Part shown: positions 43,068-54,731 of the stretch, in pieces
Layout of the letters: the number at the start of each line of letters is the position of its first letter
How positions within the stretch are numbered: the stretch's first letter is position 1
Origin: Corticium candelabrum
Lineage: Eukaryota > Porifera > Homoscleromorpha > Homosclerophorida > Plakinidae
Direction: 5' to 3'
Length of the DNA: 64,000 nt
Assembly (NCBI RefSeq): GCF_963422355.1
Contig: NC_085090.1
Coordinates: 4,122,512-4,186,511, forward strand
Notes under the pieces: generated by a model
Database searches by the model: none
The model's input: the letters and a program-made list of their open reading frames with translations, nothing else
What the model was told of the DNA's origin: nothing
Position numbers and translations under genes: made by a program

Positions 43068-44400
43068 AGCCTGATTCACACTGAACACTTAACGTAACTT
43101 ACTGTAACGTAGGTCGACCTTACGTTATGAAAGATCATTCACACTGGATTGTCGCCAGTTACTTAACGTATTGATTTTTGGAACGTAATGTAAGATTTGC
43201 AATGGATTCAACTTTTTCCGGTTGACGTAAGGAATTATCCAATCCTGAAGAAGTAAGTGGGTGTCTCTCCTGATCGTGCGCATTTTACAACATTGGCTAG
43301 GCCGTGGTATTCCTGCCTGCGCTGGAAAATTTTTCTAGTCCACATTGTTATTTCGTGTGCTTTTCTCCTTTGAATCCGAGACAGAAGAAGAAGCAGTAAC
43401 ATTGGCGGATCTTGAGGGGGTTCCGGGGTTCTGTGAAGCCCCCTAAAATTTTATGTGACGTCATCACGCGGCGATGACCGCGTACCAGCAGTCGGACAGT
43501 ACGAGTGAGTCGTACGGTACTCCTACTCTTTTTTAGCCTACTATGCGTCAGCAACAGATACAATGGGCCAATTCAGCACATGGAAGAGTGTGCTGAATGA
43601 CTTCACATGGTCAGTTTACATCTTTGTTTGGCTGCCCTAGAAAGTCGTCGACGGAAACAAGCTAGCCCTTTCAGACTTCAAGTTACCAGAACATTCAAAA
43701 AACGTTGCGAAGGCTTCTTTCAGTAAAATCAAGGCATTTCAGGCTTGCAGCCACGAAGAAAGGTGTGGCGGATACGGCTTTGTGTGAGCCACCCCCCCCC
43801 CCACATCTTCCGGACGTAAAGACTGAAAGGGTTAGTTGAAATCCAACTGTGGCTTTTTGGCGAAGCTCGAAAACCATCACTTCGCTACTTCCTTGCAATG
43901 ATAAAGTTTCCAAGTAGTTATTTTTCATCTCTTGAGAATATATTTGATGGTCACAACATCACATTTCATGAAATCATATATGTCGACCTCTAGAAGCTTT
44001 TTTGAAAGAAAAGGAAGAGCGGTAACATTTGCCTGTCTAGAGAAGGACATGTAGACTTGCAAAATCAATTCAAATTGTCCGGTACTGTAGATTCATTAAT
44101 TAACGCATACTTCCGTTTTATGCTATAGATGATTAAGTAGCTAATTTCTATCTGGAGGCGTGGCTGATTAAGTGACGTCACGGAACCTCCATCCAAAAAT
44201 CCTGAATCCGCCCCTGTGTCAGAGACGATGTTTCCTCTGCTTTGTAGCGAAAGCATTGATGCGTGACGTTATGTGGTGGACTCTGAACGTATGCTAGAAG
44301 CTCAATGTGAATGCAATTAAATGTCATGGTAATTTATGTTACCTTACGTACATCGCCCTAGGTTGAAAAAATGCGTTACGTGCTCAGTGTGAATCAGGCC
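43068..44400. mobile_element. PIF/Harbinger-like non-autonomous element
   Basis: The left end GCCTGATTCACACTGAACAC (43069) pairs with the right end GTGCTCAGTGTGAATCAGGC (44380-44399). Both are flanked by TAA (43065-43067 and 44401-44403), the 3-bp target duplication of PIF/Harbinger elements. The TIR similarity extends about 30 bp (ACGTAAC is shared on both sides). The 1.33-kb interior encodes no transposase and contains another element. Confidence 0.65.
43388..44213. mobile_element. Nested hAT-like element (tentative)
   Basis: The right end, TCCTGAATCCGCCCCTGTG, reads on the other strand as CACAGGGGCGGATTCAGGA, a typical hAT terminus. The left end (GGCGGATCTTGAGGGGGTTC) is a degraded counterpart. 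It lies wholly inside the Harbinger-like element. No 8-bp target duplication could be assigned. Confidence 0.4.
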
Positions 44401-44403
44401 TAA

Positions 44404-45741
44404 GGTATTTTAGAATACGTCACGTGACCTTTACAACGTTGACCGGTTAACATGGGGTCTTCACATGATAGACACCTCTCGGCTGTGATAGAAACCTGCA
44501 GTTTGATAGAGATCAGAGTTTCGATAGAAGAAATGTACTCAAGAGCAACTATTCCCACAACTGGCTCAAGGGAAGATCTAGGATCTAATCAGACTGAACA
44601 CTACATCTATTTTTCTCTAATCCTAGTTCTCACTGGAAAATTCTACAAAACTCAACTAGAATGTGAAATTGCATTTAATGCACTATTTTCTAACCGACTA
44701 TCGTTTCAGGTACATGCTCATGCAGATATCTGGTGCATCATTTCAATGTCCACCCCATGAGGTACCGTACGTGTTACCAAATGACAATCATGAACGACAT
44801 TTGCATGCAATGCGGCCAGACACTTGTAAATACTTACCCCTACAGATAGACGCATGCATACCAAATCAATGTGCCGGACACGCCTGACATGGAGAGAGAT
44901 ACTGGGAACGGTAGAAGCGGTTTCAAAAGACTGCCTTGAGTCTAAATGGTATATATATAGGAATCTCTAGGATTCTCTTGGCTAGATACGGATCCCTAAC
45001 CTACCATGGCTGACAAGTTGATCAGACTACCAGCAGTGTGAAACCGCATATTGCCGCTTTTAACAAGAACAGGTGACCCAAAGCAAGAACAGACAATTAC
45101 CTTGCAGCCACAACAATACAGGCACTTGTCAAACTGAATTCTGGATACGCAGCCTGACGTAATTAGCTAGATTATGCTTTTACGCATACAGCTCCAAAGA
45201 CTCAGCTAATTGAAGATGTAATCCATAAACAATGACAGTTGCTAAAGCCTTGTGATTTTTTGCAAGAATCTGCCATTTTGAAATGTCACCTGAAATGAAT
45301 GGATGACACAAAATAAATTTTGATGGGTACTTGTGCGTTTCAGAAATTCTAACGACTGAGGCACTCAATAGCTTTCTTCAATCTAGAAAACATACGAGGC
45401 GGACGCGTTACCGCTCACGCCATCGATGGCCACGTCTCCATGTGTATATGTGACACAGAGTAAAGGTCAAATCCTGTTGAATCTGCCCGTTATAATTCTC
45501 TCTCCCTTGTTCTTAAACAATGCTAGCTGTGTCTTTACATCACACCCTACAACAAGACAATTGAATCTCGTTACTTCCTCTTACTTGAGAACAATTGTAC
45601 CTATGTCTCATTTCTAGGACAGAAGACCGCACAATTCGCAGAAGACTGCAACACTAAACTGTGAAGATAACAGGTTTTGCCAATGCCCTAAATATAAAAG
45701 CTGGCTTATACCCCATCCTAAGCATCATTGCTATATGCAAT
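44404..45741. other. Spacer and 5' flank of the FReD pseudogene
   Basis: No gene at 44404-45170. From about 45180 the sequence matches the 5' flank of the 49.7-kb FReD gene (for example AACAATGCTAGCT-TGTCTTTACATC at 45517 and 49481), so the promoter region was duplicated with the gene. Confidence 0.5.
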
Positions 45742-46516
45742 ATGACTAGTTCTCTAGTGACTGTTTGGGTTCTTTGTCTTATAGCATTCGGGTATTGTCT
45801 ACCAAAAGACGACGATGCCAAAAGCCAAGATGATACTCACCATCTTAAACGTGATGGACGGTCTAATGAAAGTATTGCAATTTCCTCGTGTACAGTAACT
45901 TAAAGGGAAATTCTACGTAACTGTCATCACGTCCTAGAACTTGGCAACTCTCACATTGGATTTATGAGATCGACCCACGTGATATGAAGTCTACTGTGAT
46001 ATGAAAACGGACGGTGGAGGATGGACTGTATTCCAAAAAAGAAGGGATGGATCAGAAAATCTTTATCGCACTTTCCTTGAGTATCAACAAGGATTTGGAG
46101 AACTAAATGGTGAATTCTGGCTTGGACTTGATGCAATTCATCGACTTACAGTTGATGTTACTCTCAGAATTGACATGATGGCGCCAGGCAACAGCAAAGC
46201 GTACGCAAAGTACGACGACTTCAGTATTGGAAATGCAAAATCCAAGAATGTTATCTACTTTGGACGATACAGTGGAACAGCAGGTGATGCACTGAGAATT
46301 CACAAAGGAATGAAATTTTCTACACCTGACTAAGACAACGACACGTAAAGCAAAAACTGTGCTGTTGAATTTAGGGGAGCTTGGTGGTATATCATTTGTT
46401 ATGACAGTAACTTGAATGGCGAATACACATACGGCAGACCAGGACAGCACCTCGTTGTCTGGGAACCTTTTCAGGAAACAAAATCTTTACAGAAAGTGGA
46501 AATGAAACTGATATGA
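45742..46516 (+). pseudogene. Secreted FReD pseudogene with several lesions
   Basis: Single-exon paralogue of the 49.7-kb gene. It starts with MTSSLVTVWVLCLIAFGYCL, a clear signal peptide, then PKDDDAKSQDDTHHLKRDGR and SSCTVT. A TAA at 45901 and two frameshifts between 45950 and 46000 follow. The fibrinogen domain continues from 46001: KTDGGGWTVFQKRRDGSENL, YRTFLEYQQGFGELNGEFWL, GLDAIHRLT, IDMMAPGNSKAYAKYDDFSI and RYSGTAGDALRIHKGMKFST. It then has stops at 46331 and 46346, then [20 protein letters not shown] and QKVEMKL. Normal family members bind acetylated sugars or other ligands via the C-terminal pocket. This copy cannot be made full length. Confidence 0.85.
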
Positions 46517-48780
46517 TACAAGACAGACTTCATAAATATTTTCAATTTTTGCATGTAGTCTTTGCATGTTGGAGAAACTTTTGAATTAGAAACACTCTGG
46601 TGTCTCAGTTCTTACTTGTTAATTCAATTTGCTTACATAATACAAGTAGTAGAATTGCTTTGCAAAAAGGCTAAGAACCAAGTAGAGAGTACAATAAAAG
46701 TCTTTTAATTAGGTTCAAAGATTCCAGCTAACAGATAATTACGAATTCCATTCTACAAATAGACACAAACGTTTGCTGTGTTTCTAACAAGTAAACAAGC
46801 AACTATCAAAAATTGATTTGTAATCTAGTTAATTAAAAGGTTAGTGCATCGCTCTGCTTTTTCATAATCTGATGCTGCTGCAAAATCTCACTAGATGTTT
46901 TGCCAGTGTCAAGACTTCTAATTTATGTAATAAAATAGGAAGTTGTGATAATTATAAATAATTATAGAAGATTTCATATTATAAGAATAATAATCTTTAG
47001 GCTAATCCTACACCGTTTTGCACTTGAGTCGATATACTTAGAAATCGAAGAAATTTTTATGTTGTTTGATCATTGCACACTAAGAGCTAGCTGCAGAATC
47101 AGTGGAAATTGAAGCATCTCCATGTAAATGAGCATGCTATATCATGTGTATTTGCTGTGTGCAAAGTGCATATGGGACAATCCATGGATTGCCCGGTATA
47201 CACAATCCATAAATACATCTGCAGTTTATTATTTATTTAATTCATTAAATTAAATTATTAATTATATTGAGCTTGCTTAAATTTTTGAGAATTGCTTACC
47301 AGGAAAAGCTTGCAGGTGTACGTAGTAATCATAGTAAGACCATATTGAGGGGAACTTGCATGGTCCATTGTAGACCGCTGCAGAGATTTGGAGTCTCTTA
47401 TAACACCGACTTAGCGATTCAACTCTTAGAAGGAAACCAGCCAAACAACAAGACACTTGAAAATCATGTAACGAAACGTATTTGTATGCATGCAGACAAG
47501 GAGAGAGGCTATAACGCATGTTATCACATTAGTTAAACACTCACCTATACATGTGTTCATAGCATGCAATACACCATTTCTATCTGACGATCGTTTGGGT
47601 GCATGCACACAAAGACTTCCGGTGCATGGCTTCTAAATCCGCCTCCAAGCTGCTGCTACAAGTGTTACAAACTGGCAATAATAAACGACACTTCCAAAGC
47701 AGCCAGACCTTTAAATATTTACGCTTAGACTTTTAGATTTTCTAGATATTTACGCTTAGATGCATGCAGGTCAACCAATGTGTCATACACACTTTACCAA
47801 AAGAAACACTCTAGAAGCAGCAGAAGGGGTGAAGAGACTGGCTTCAGTCTGGTTTAGTGTCACACCGTATAAATACCTAAGTTACCCACGAATAGCCAAG
47901 CTGCCGTGAATGACATTGGATAAACCACCAGTGTTGTTGAACCACGTAGTGCTGCTTCTAATAAGAACATGAATCCCACACTGTTAAGGCAAAGGCGTTC
48001 TACAAACACCAAATTACGTGCAAAGATGCTGTCGCTATACTGACACTCGCAAGCGTGCAGGAAAGCAACACAATCTGGTGTAAAACTATTACACCATTTT
48101 GTGGTGCTTAAAAACAACCTTCATTTAGTGTTACTCAAACACCAAAAGGTGTTGATCTTATTCTTTTGTAGGCTGCTATTAGCACCATTTTGTAAAAGCG
48201 GTCTGAAGTCCGCGGCCAACGGTTCTGGCACGTGCACATTAGAATAGATTTTAATACCATTGCTTGTATTTAAACATTTAAACCAAAACAGTGTGTCAAC
48301 GCACTAAACAAAAAGCAAAACACAATTCATCAAACAAAGTTACTCGTTGCGATCCAGCTAAAAACTAGATATCAATGGAGCTGAAGTACATCCCATGCAG
48401 CAACATGACGTCCTGGCACCAGTAAAAAGTTGCTAAAGATTGAAAGAATTTGTATTGAAAACATAAATTACAGCAAGCAATAGTGCTGGATGGCATATGC
48501 TGTTGCTGCACTGAATTTCGAACATCAGGATGAGCTGGGATACCAATAACACGGCTTGCTTTGGCTGGATTGCCACATACAATCAAGTATGAAGCAACTT
48601 GAGAAACCTTGTCTACTGTGGACTCTGCATCATCACTTTCTTAGTAGAATACACAAAAGGCATAAGGTATCCATATCCAGTGGACCACTCATTATGTTCT
48701 ATATGGCATAACATATTATTGCATACTTCATAAACAGAATTAATCTACTTAATTAACAAATCTACTAAGTGTGTGCGTGA

Positions 48781-48823
<43 letters not shown>

Positions 48824-49701
48824 CGAAGTCTTTAGCTCAATTGGTTAGAGAGCGTATATTAAGAATGAAAACATCCGTGACCTTTGCAAACTATGAGCAG
48901 ACAACCACAAACAAAAGGAAGACAACTAGGTGTCATCTACAGTCAGGCTATAGGCCGACGTCCTCACCTTGACAATGCATGCCCTAGGCATACTGCTCGT
49001 CAAACTCAGCAAGAGCTAGAAGAAACAGCGCCACGGTTCTGTTATCCATCATTCACCGCATCCTACACTACCAGCAATTCTGTGGACGGTCATCAAGCGA
49101 CGTAGAGGCATGTCTCAAACGTTCGTGGACATGAGTTGAAGACGCAATCCATTCGGAATGCAGTTGCTAACGCCTTGTGATGTGTTGCAGTACGTACATC
49201 GAACACATGCATGCATATCTAGCGAAATCCGCCACTAAATCTATAGCAAGCGAGGGAAATGCTATCAAAATATGAAAGAATGACATAAGCTAATGACGGG
49301 CACTTGTGTGCATCCAAAACTGTTAGACTCTAGCAACACCACATTTATACACAATAGTTCTCTTCAGGATGGAAAACGTACGTGACGAGTGGCGGGGTTT
49401 TTTCCGGTAACGCTGCCTGTAGCAACGCCAATTCAAGTTCCTACTAAATCCGTCAATGTGACTTGCTCTGACTGGTCATAAACAATGCTAGCTCTGTCTT
49501 TACATCCCTTATGATAAGACAATTGAGTCTCGCGACTTCCTTTCATTGGACAATACTAGCTGTGTCAGATTTCTAAGATAGAAAACCGCACATTACGCAA
49601 AAGATTGCATCAATAATCTGTGAAAGCAACACCTCATGGATAATATATTCTAGCTCTTCAGTAATTGTCAGCAATATTGGCAAAGCAGCTGTACAGGCAA
49701 T
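46517..49701. other. Intergenic, partly duplicated
   Basis: 46517-47470 is a diverged copy of 41660-42760. 47470-49140 holds no recognised gene, a (GT)n tract at 48785-48822 and, directly after it, a tRNA-like 5' half (CTTTAGCTCAATTGGTTAGA at 48830). 49140-49701 is the 5' flank shared with the 45.7-kb FReD copy. Confidence 0.5.
48785..48822. repeat. (GT)n microsatellite
   Basis: About 19 GT units, uninterrupted. Confidence 0.95.
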
Positions 49702-50493
49702 ATGGCTAATTCTCTAATGACTGTTTGGTTGCTTTGTCTTATAGCGTTCGGGTATTGTCTGCCAATAACTGTAGATGATGCCTAAACTCGTAATGATGCC
49801 CACAATCTTGAACGTAATGAACGGTCTGCTGGAAGTATCTTCATTTCCTCATGTCCAACAACTCCTAAAGAAATTCCATGGAACTGTCGTCATGCCTTAC
49901 AGCTTGGTAACTCTTACAGCAGCCTGTATGAAATTGATCCACGTGACGGTCTCGGTCTATTCAACGTCTATTGTGATATGGAAACAAGCGGTGAAGGATG
50001 GACTGTATTACATAGAAGAAAGGATGGCTCAGAAGATTTCTATCGCACTTGGACAGAATATCAACAAGGTTTCGGAGAGCTGTATGTTGAATTCTGGCGT
50101 GGCCTTGAAGTAATCCACAGACTGACAGTCGGTGTCACTCTGAGAATTGATCTGATGGCACCAGATAACAGCAGAGCGTATGCAGAATATGAAGACTTTA
50201 CTATTGGAAAAGCGAATGCTAAGTACGTTATGTACATTGGACGATACAGTGCAACCGCAGGTGACAGGCTGAGTGGTCACATAGGAATAAAATTCTCTAC
50301 CAAAGATCAAGATAATGGCATTCAAGGGCAAAATTGTGCCACACTATTGACAGGAGCTTGGTGGCATAAAGCCTGCCATTATAGCAACTTAAATGGCGAC
50401 TACCGTTATGGCAGCTCAGGAGACAAGCTAGTGGTCTCGCCATCGTTCAACGACAAATCATCTTTGCAGAAAGTAGAAATGAAACTAAAGTAA
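49702..50493 (+). pseudogene. Secreted fibrinogen-related protein, intact except one premature stop
   Basis: A 264-codon single-exon gene. The leader is MANSLMTVWLLCLIAFGYCL, a typical signal peptide with cleavage expected near the Cys-Leu-Pro. The only lesion is TAA at codon 28 (49783-49785), where the 45.7-kb paralogue has AAA (Lys). The rest is one uninterrupted frame: SSCPTTPKEIPWNCRHALQL, LYEIDPRDG, YCDMETSGEGWTVLHRRKDG, YRTWTEYQQGFGELYVEFWR, GLEVIHRLT, IDLMAPDNSRAYAEYEDFTI, GRYSATAGDRLS, KDQDNG, NCATLLTGAWWHKACHYSNL, NGDYRYG and QKVEMKLK. This covers a complete fibrinogen C-terminal domain with its Cys pairs. The usual GI-x-W near the end is replaced by KLVVSPSF. The gene could be a very recent pseudogene, a stop polymorphism, a readthrough case or a sequencing error. 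If translated it would be a secreted ficolin/tachylectin-like recognition protein. Confidence 0.85.
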
Positions 50494-51966
50494 ATCAAAA
50501 AAATTACTAGGACAGCTCATAAAAATTTTGCTAGCATGTCTATAGAGTTGTTAAAATACTATACAATGCACTATTCTATTGCACACTCCAGAAGCAGCAG
50601 CGTAGCCAAAATAAAATATTAGGATCAAATTTCACATTTCTATCGCAAATAGTTGCATGACATTGACATTTGAAATGCATGGATTAATTGATACCTTAAA
50701 TATATTTACTGTATGACTGTCAATCAAGAACGCAGTATACGTTCTTGGTCAACTGCCGCAGAGTTATAAATGCCCCAATCTTTATTTAGTAAACTGAAAA
50801 GTAAACAAGAACTAAGGTTACACTAATTAGCCAAAAAAACAGCGCTTTGCATAACGTCTAGCTGACAAAGTCACACGTGTCTGTACTTACAAATTACATC
50901 TTAAAAGATTTTATAAACTGGAACGCTTAATTTTTTAAGATTTAAAGACCCCGTTAACCACAGCCACGCCTCTGTGAAAAAATAAGCAATGTCAAGGCAA
51001 AGTTCTTTTGCAATTAAAAAATTGTATTTTTTAGCAATATGACAGTATACACTAAATGCAGGCTCACCTAATACAAAATCACCAGGCTACAATAATTTAT
51101 AGCCAATATTTGGAAACTTACAAAATATTTAAGATTTTTGACAGCACAACAACAACCTATGGTTACACTGTAGTCTTATGTACTTATTACGGATAGCTAT
51201 ATTCTAAGTTCCCATCTAAAATTAGTGTCTGTACTAAACAGCCACACGAACAGAAAGTTTAAGCTTACTTACACTAACAAGTGGAAAAAAGCAATAACTG
51301 TTAATAAAGCTAACCATGATGTGATATTATGGTGACGTCATTCTATTATTTTAGTTAATTAATCAAACCCTTCCGTCCATAAGTCAGTGTGTGAGACTGC
51401 AAATAGAGTTAGTTGTTATCGCCTACAGCTAGGAAATTTTCTAAACGGCGAAGAGCGTAGACAACTTTCTACAGTGGAAGCTAATGTATTTAAGTTACGC
51501 CCACCTTGTAGCCACGCCCACTTTATTGCGCTGCTCAATGTATGACCAGGTGCTAATAATATTCTTAGAATTGAGAGGACATATATCACGAATAGTTAGG
51601 CGTTAGTGGACTAACACCACTGATTACACCGGTTCTAATCATGATTAGTGTACGCCATTCTAACGCCCTTCTAACAGTACCACTGCAACAGCATTAGTGG
51701 CGTAGGATAGTAACTGCTTGTGACATTGAGTCTGAGAGCATGCCGCCTATGTTTCTGATGTGGTGTTGTATGTTTAGACGTGCAAACGCAGCAACAACTT
51801 GACGATCAGATGTGTACGCGTGGTATGTGCCTGTGAAAACTTCCTGCCGTCTCTGCTAGAGAAAGCAACAAAAGGTTTCCTTATTCAAAACGTAGAGCAA
51901 TGCATTCATCAAGAGAATTCACGTGAATTCCTTCCGGATATGATGGAGGAAAACTGTCGAGAATAC

Positions 51967-52016
<50 letters not shown>

Positions 52017-52091
52017 TGTTCTGCCCAGAAGTTTCGGAATGGTGTTCGGTTATCTGCTGCATTAAGGACCATGATTTATTTCAGACAAGAA
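50494..52091. other. Intergenic, no gene seen
   Basis: AT-rich. It contains a (TA)n tract at 51971-52013 and a GTTAG-rich stretch at 51590-51700 with short inverted words (ACTAACACCACTGATTA). No exon was recognised. Confidence 0.45.
51971..52013. repeat. (TA)n microsatellite
   Basis: About 21 TA units. Confidence 0.95.
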
Positions 52092-53797
52092 AGCACCAAA
52101 CGAGGCCCGTAGCAAGTGGTCCGGCAGGTCCGGCCCATTTTTCAGAAACTGTAGTTTCAGCAGCGGCAGATTGGCGTAGACTGCCGGTTATATCGCTATA
52201 GATGATAAAATATATTATTTACTTTCTGCTCTGTCTAGGTTATCAGGCACAGAGAAATGTAATAATCACAGTGGACATTGATTATATTGTGAAAATTGAG
52301 ATACGTACCAGAAATAGCTGGAAGAATACAGTGTAAGAGAAGAAGGGTTCGAAGCCACATCCGCGATTTGTCCTAAATCTCCTAAGTATGGCAACCAACA
52401 CATCGAAAGTTTTGCTGATGATGAAGCCGTTCTTGAACAGCCTCACTAACCCTAAAATTCGATTTTCCAAAGCGCCCCTTTGAGAAGAAGACGGAGTTGC
52501 GTTGCTTCAGGCCATCTTGGTTTCATCAGTGGCCATTTCTTCACTACCACGAGGCTGACGACGTCGTGTTTTGTCACCTGTGCGTGAAAGCATTGACTCT
52601 CAAACCGATCAAGTCTAAACCGGATCCTGCTTTTGTTAGTACTCTAGCACATACAGAAGTAGGCTGTTGGTCTATTATTGTATTCATTGGTAAGGTTACT
52701 CATGGATTTTCAAACTGGAAAGATGCAACCACAGGATTCAAAAACCACGTAACGAGTGCGTGTCATCGTGAAGCAGTTGAAGTTTTTGTCACTCTTCCTG
52801 CCACCACCAGGGACGTTGGAGAACATCTTTCTCATGAGCATGCTGTCCAGAAAGTCAACAGTCAACAAGCGCTTCTTCAAGTACTGTCGTCTGTGAGATT
52901 CTTGAGTAGGCAGGGTCTTGCTTTTAGAGGAGCTGGAGATGAATCAGATGGTAATCTACAACAGCTGCTTTGTCTACAGAGAGAGAAAGATCCTAACCTA
53001 GCACACTGGCTGAAACGAAAGGAGAATGTCTACACAAGTCCGCAAATTCAAAATGAAATGATCAAAACATTGGGCCTCCAAGTGCTACGAAATATTGCCA
53101 AAGACATACATAATTCACCATTTGTAACGGGGATGGCTGATGAAACCACTGATGCCTTCAACAGAGAGCAATTTACAGTCATCATTCGTAGGGTTTCAGA
53201 AGACTTGCAGGTGGATGAAGAGTTTATTGCACTTTACCAAACCTCAACTAATGATGCTGCAACCCTTGCAGCTCTGATCGAGGACGTCTTCATAAGACTA
53301 AATTTGGGTATGAGAAAGCTTCGTGGACAGTGTTTTGATGGTGCCAGTGCTATGAGTGGCTATAGAACTGGTGTTGTTTAACGCATTAATGATATTGAGC
53401 CAAGAGCAGTCTTCACCCACTGTTACGGTCATGCTCTAAATCTCGCTGCAAATGACACCCTAAAGCAATCAAAGTTGATGAAAGATGTAGTAGACAGAAG
53501 TCGGGAGATCACAAAACTGATCAAATATTCTCCACATAGAGAGTGGATATTTATGAATTTGAAGTAGAGCTTGCCAGCTAGTAGTACAGGTATCAGAGTA
53601 CTCTGCCCTATTAGATGGACAGTGGGAGCTGATACGTTCTCGAGCATTATCAGTAACTATGCGGCATTTCAGAATACATGGGAGGAGGACCTTGCAATAA
53701 CAAAAGACACAGAGGACAAGGTCGGAATCCCAGGGGTGTCAGCCCAAATGGATATGTTTCAGTACTTGTGTGGTATCATGCTAAGTGAAATAATATT
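52092..53797 (+). mobile_element. hAT-family element, 3' truncated at a duplication junction
   Basis: The 5' end region (GGCCCGTAGCAAGTGGTCCG near 52100) resembles hAT/ZMYM-type termini. The transposase-like frame fills 52470-53797. At 53797 the homology to the hAT family stops and the sequence of the 33.4-kb duplicated segment begins, so the last third, including the C-terminal hAT dimerisation domain and the 3' TIR, is missing. Confidence 0.6.
52470..53797 (+). pseudogene. hAT transposase-like protein (TTF-type zinc finger, DUF4371; ZMYM1-like), truncated
   Basis: The frame reads KRPFEKKTELRCFRPSWF, FLHYHEADDVVFCHLCVKAL (TTF-type zinc finger), GFSNWKDATTGFKNHVTSAC then HREAVE, then the DUF4371 core NEMIKTLGLQVLRNIAKDIH, FVTGMADETTDAFNREQFTV, IIRRVSEDLQVDEEFIALYQ, FIRLNLGMRKLRGQCFDGAS and AMSG (D-G-A-x-x-M-S-G is the conserved catalytic-region block), HCYGHALNLAANDTLKQSK and LPASSTGIRVLCPIRWTVGA. 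Stops occur at 53379 (TAA) and 53564 (TAG). A short extra segment within the zinc finger (SKPDPAF to THGFSNW) looks like an insertion or unspliced intron. The protein family derives from hAT transposases. This copy is non-functional. Confidence 0.85.
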
Positions 53798-54522
53798 AAA
53801 AAACATCATGAACACACACAAACAGACATTGATCTAACTGCTAAACAAAATAGTGTCACCTATCTATCACCAAATTTGCCAGCTAAATGAGATGAGTAAT
53901 TAGATTATGCTGCAATGTTTTGAAACGCCTCATTCATACACCCGTATATCTGGTCAAAACGTACTACCAAAATCTGCAGATTGATTTCACAACACTGAAT
54001 AATGCCATTTTGGCCATGTAGAAAAATACCTCTCATTCGTTTTGCTCCCCACGATGCAATAAGTCTAATCACGCAAGTGATTCTGTGTACAAGACCACTC
54101 CTGCTCCAAATACCGGTCTGAGCCGTTCCGCATGCATCGGAATTAGATATAAGTAGGTGTTTGTGCCTCTAAATAGTCTAATAAGGTAACAGTAAACGCA
54201 GAGTTTTCCTCATTACACATGCATGAGCAACAACAGGCTCCAACGACAGGAATTCCACGAGTCTCTGGCCTTGACAACAAACTCAATAGATCCGCAATAT
54301 GTAATAGGCACGCTTTAATAAATTCAGACATTAGCTATCTGTGTCATTATCACAACTTTGACGTTTGCAAGATGCCAATTGCAAACTTCATATGACTTCT
54401 TAATTACGTCACTCCCCATTCACGTCCGCGCAGTGGGTGGTACAAAGGCTAACAATCTCGTCATTCACAAAATCATTACAGTATCAACTTGTTCCTATAT
54501 AACAGAAGTCAAGTAATCCCAG

Positions 54523-54626
54523 TGTAACATGCAATGTGCTTTTTAGAAATACACTATAGGACTGATTGTATAGTGATATATGATCACTGCTTATACAAGT
54601 GTATAATCTAATTACATCCTATTACA
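54523..54626 (-). repeat. Gypsy 3' LTR
   Basis: 104 bp, TG...CA bounded, preceded on the coding strand by a purine-rich tract. Unusually short for a gypsy LTR. Confidence 0.88.
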
Positions 54627-54731
54627 TCCTTTTTCCTTTTTTTTAGTTTTAGCATGCTTCTATACTCTTGGAACAATCTCAACTCTACATTACTGCTAAA
54701 ACAAAACAGAACATAACAGTTTCTTTCTACT

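Noticed and set aside
44452..44887. Plus-strand open frames of 74-102 codons
   Set aside because: Two overlapping frames, low-complexity codon use, no domain, no signal or splice context.
48781..48972. 63-codon frame with a Cys-Val run
   Set aside because: The product is translation of the (GT)n tract.
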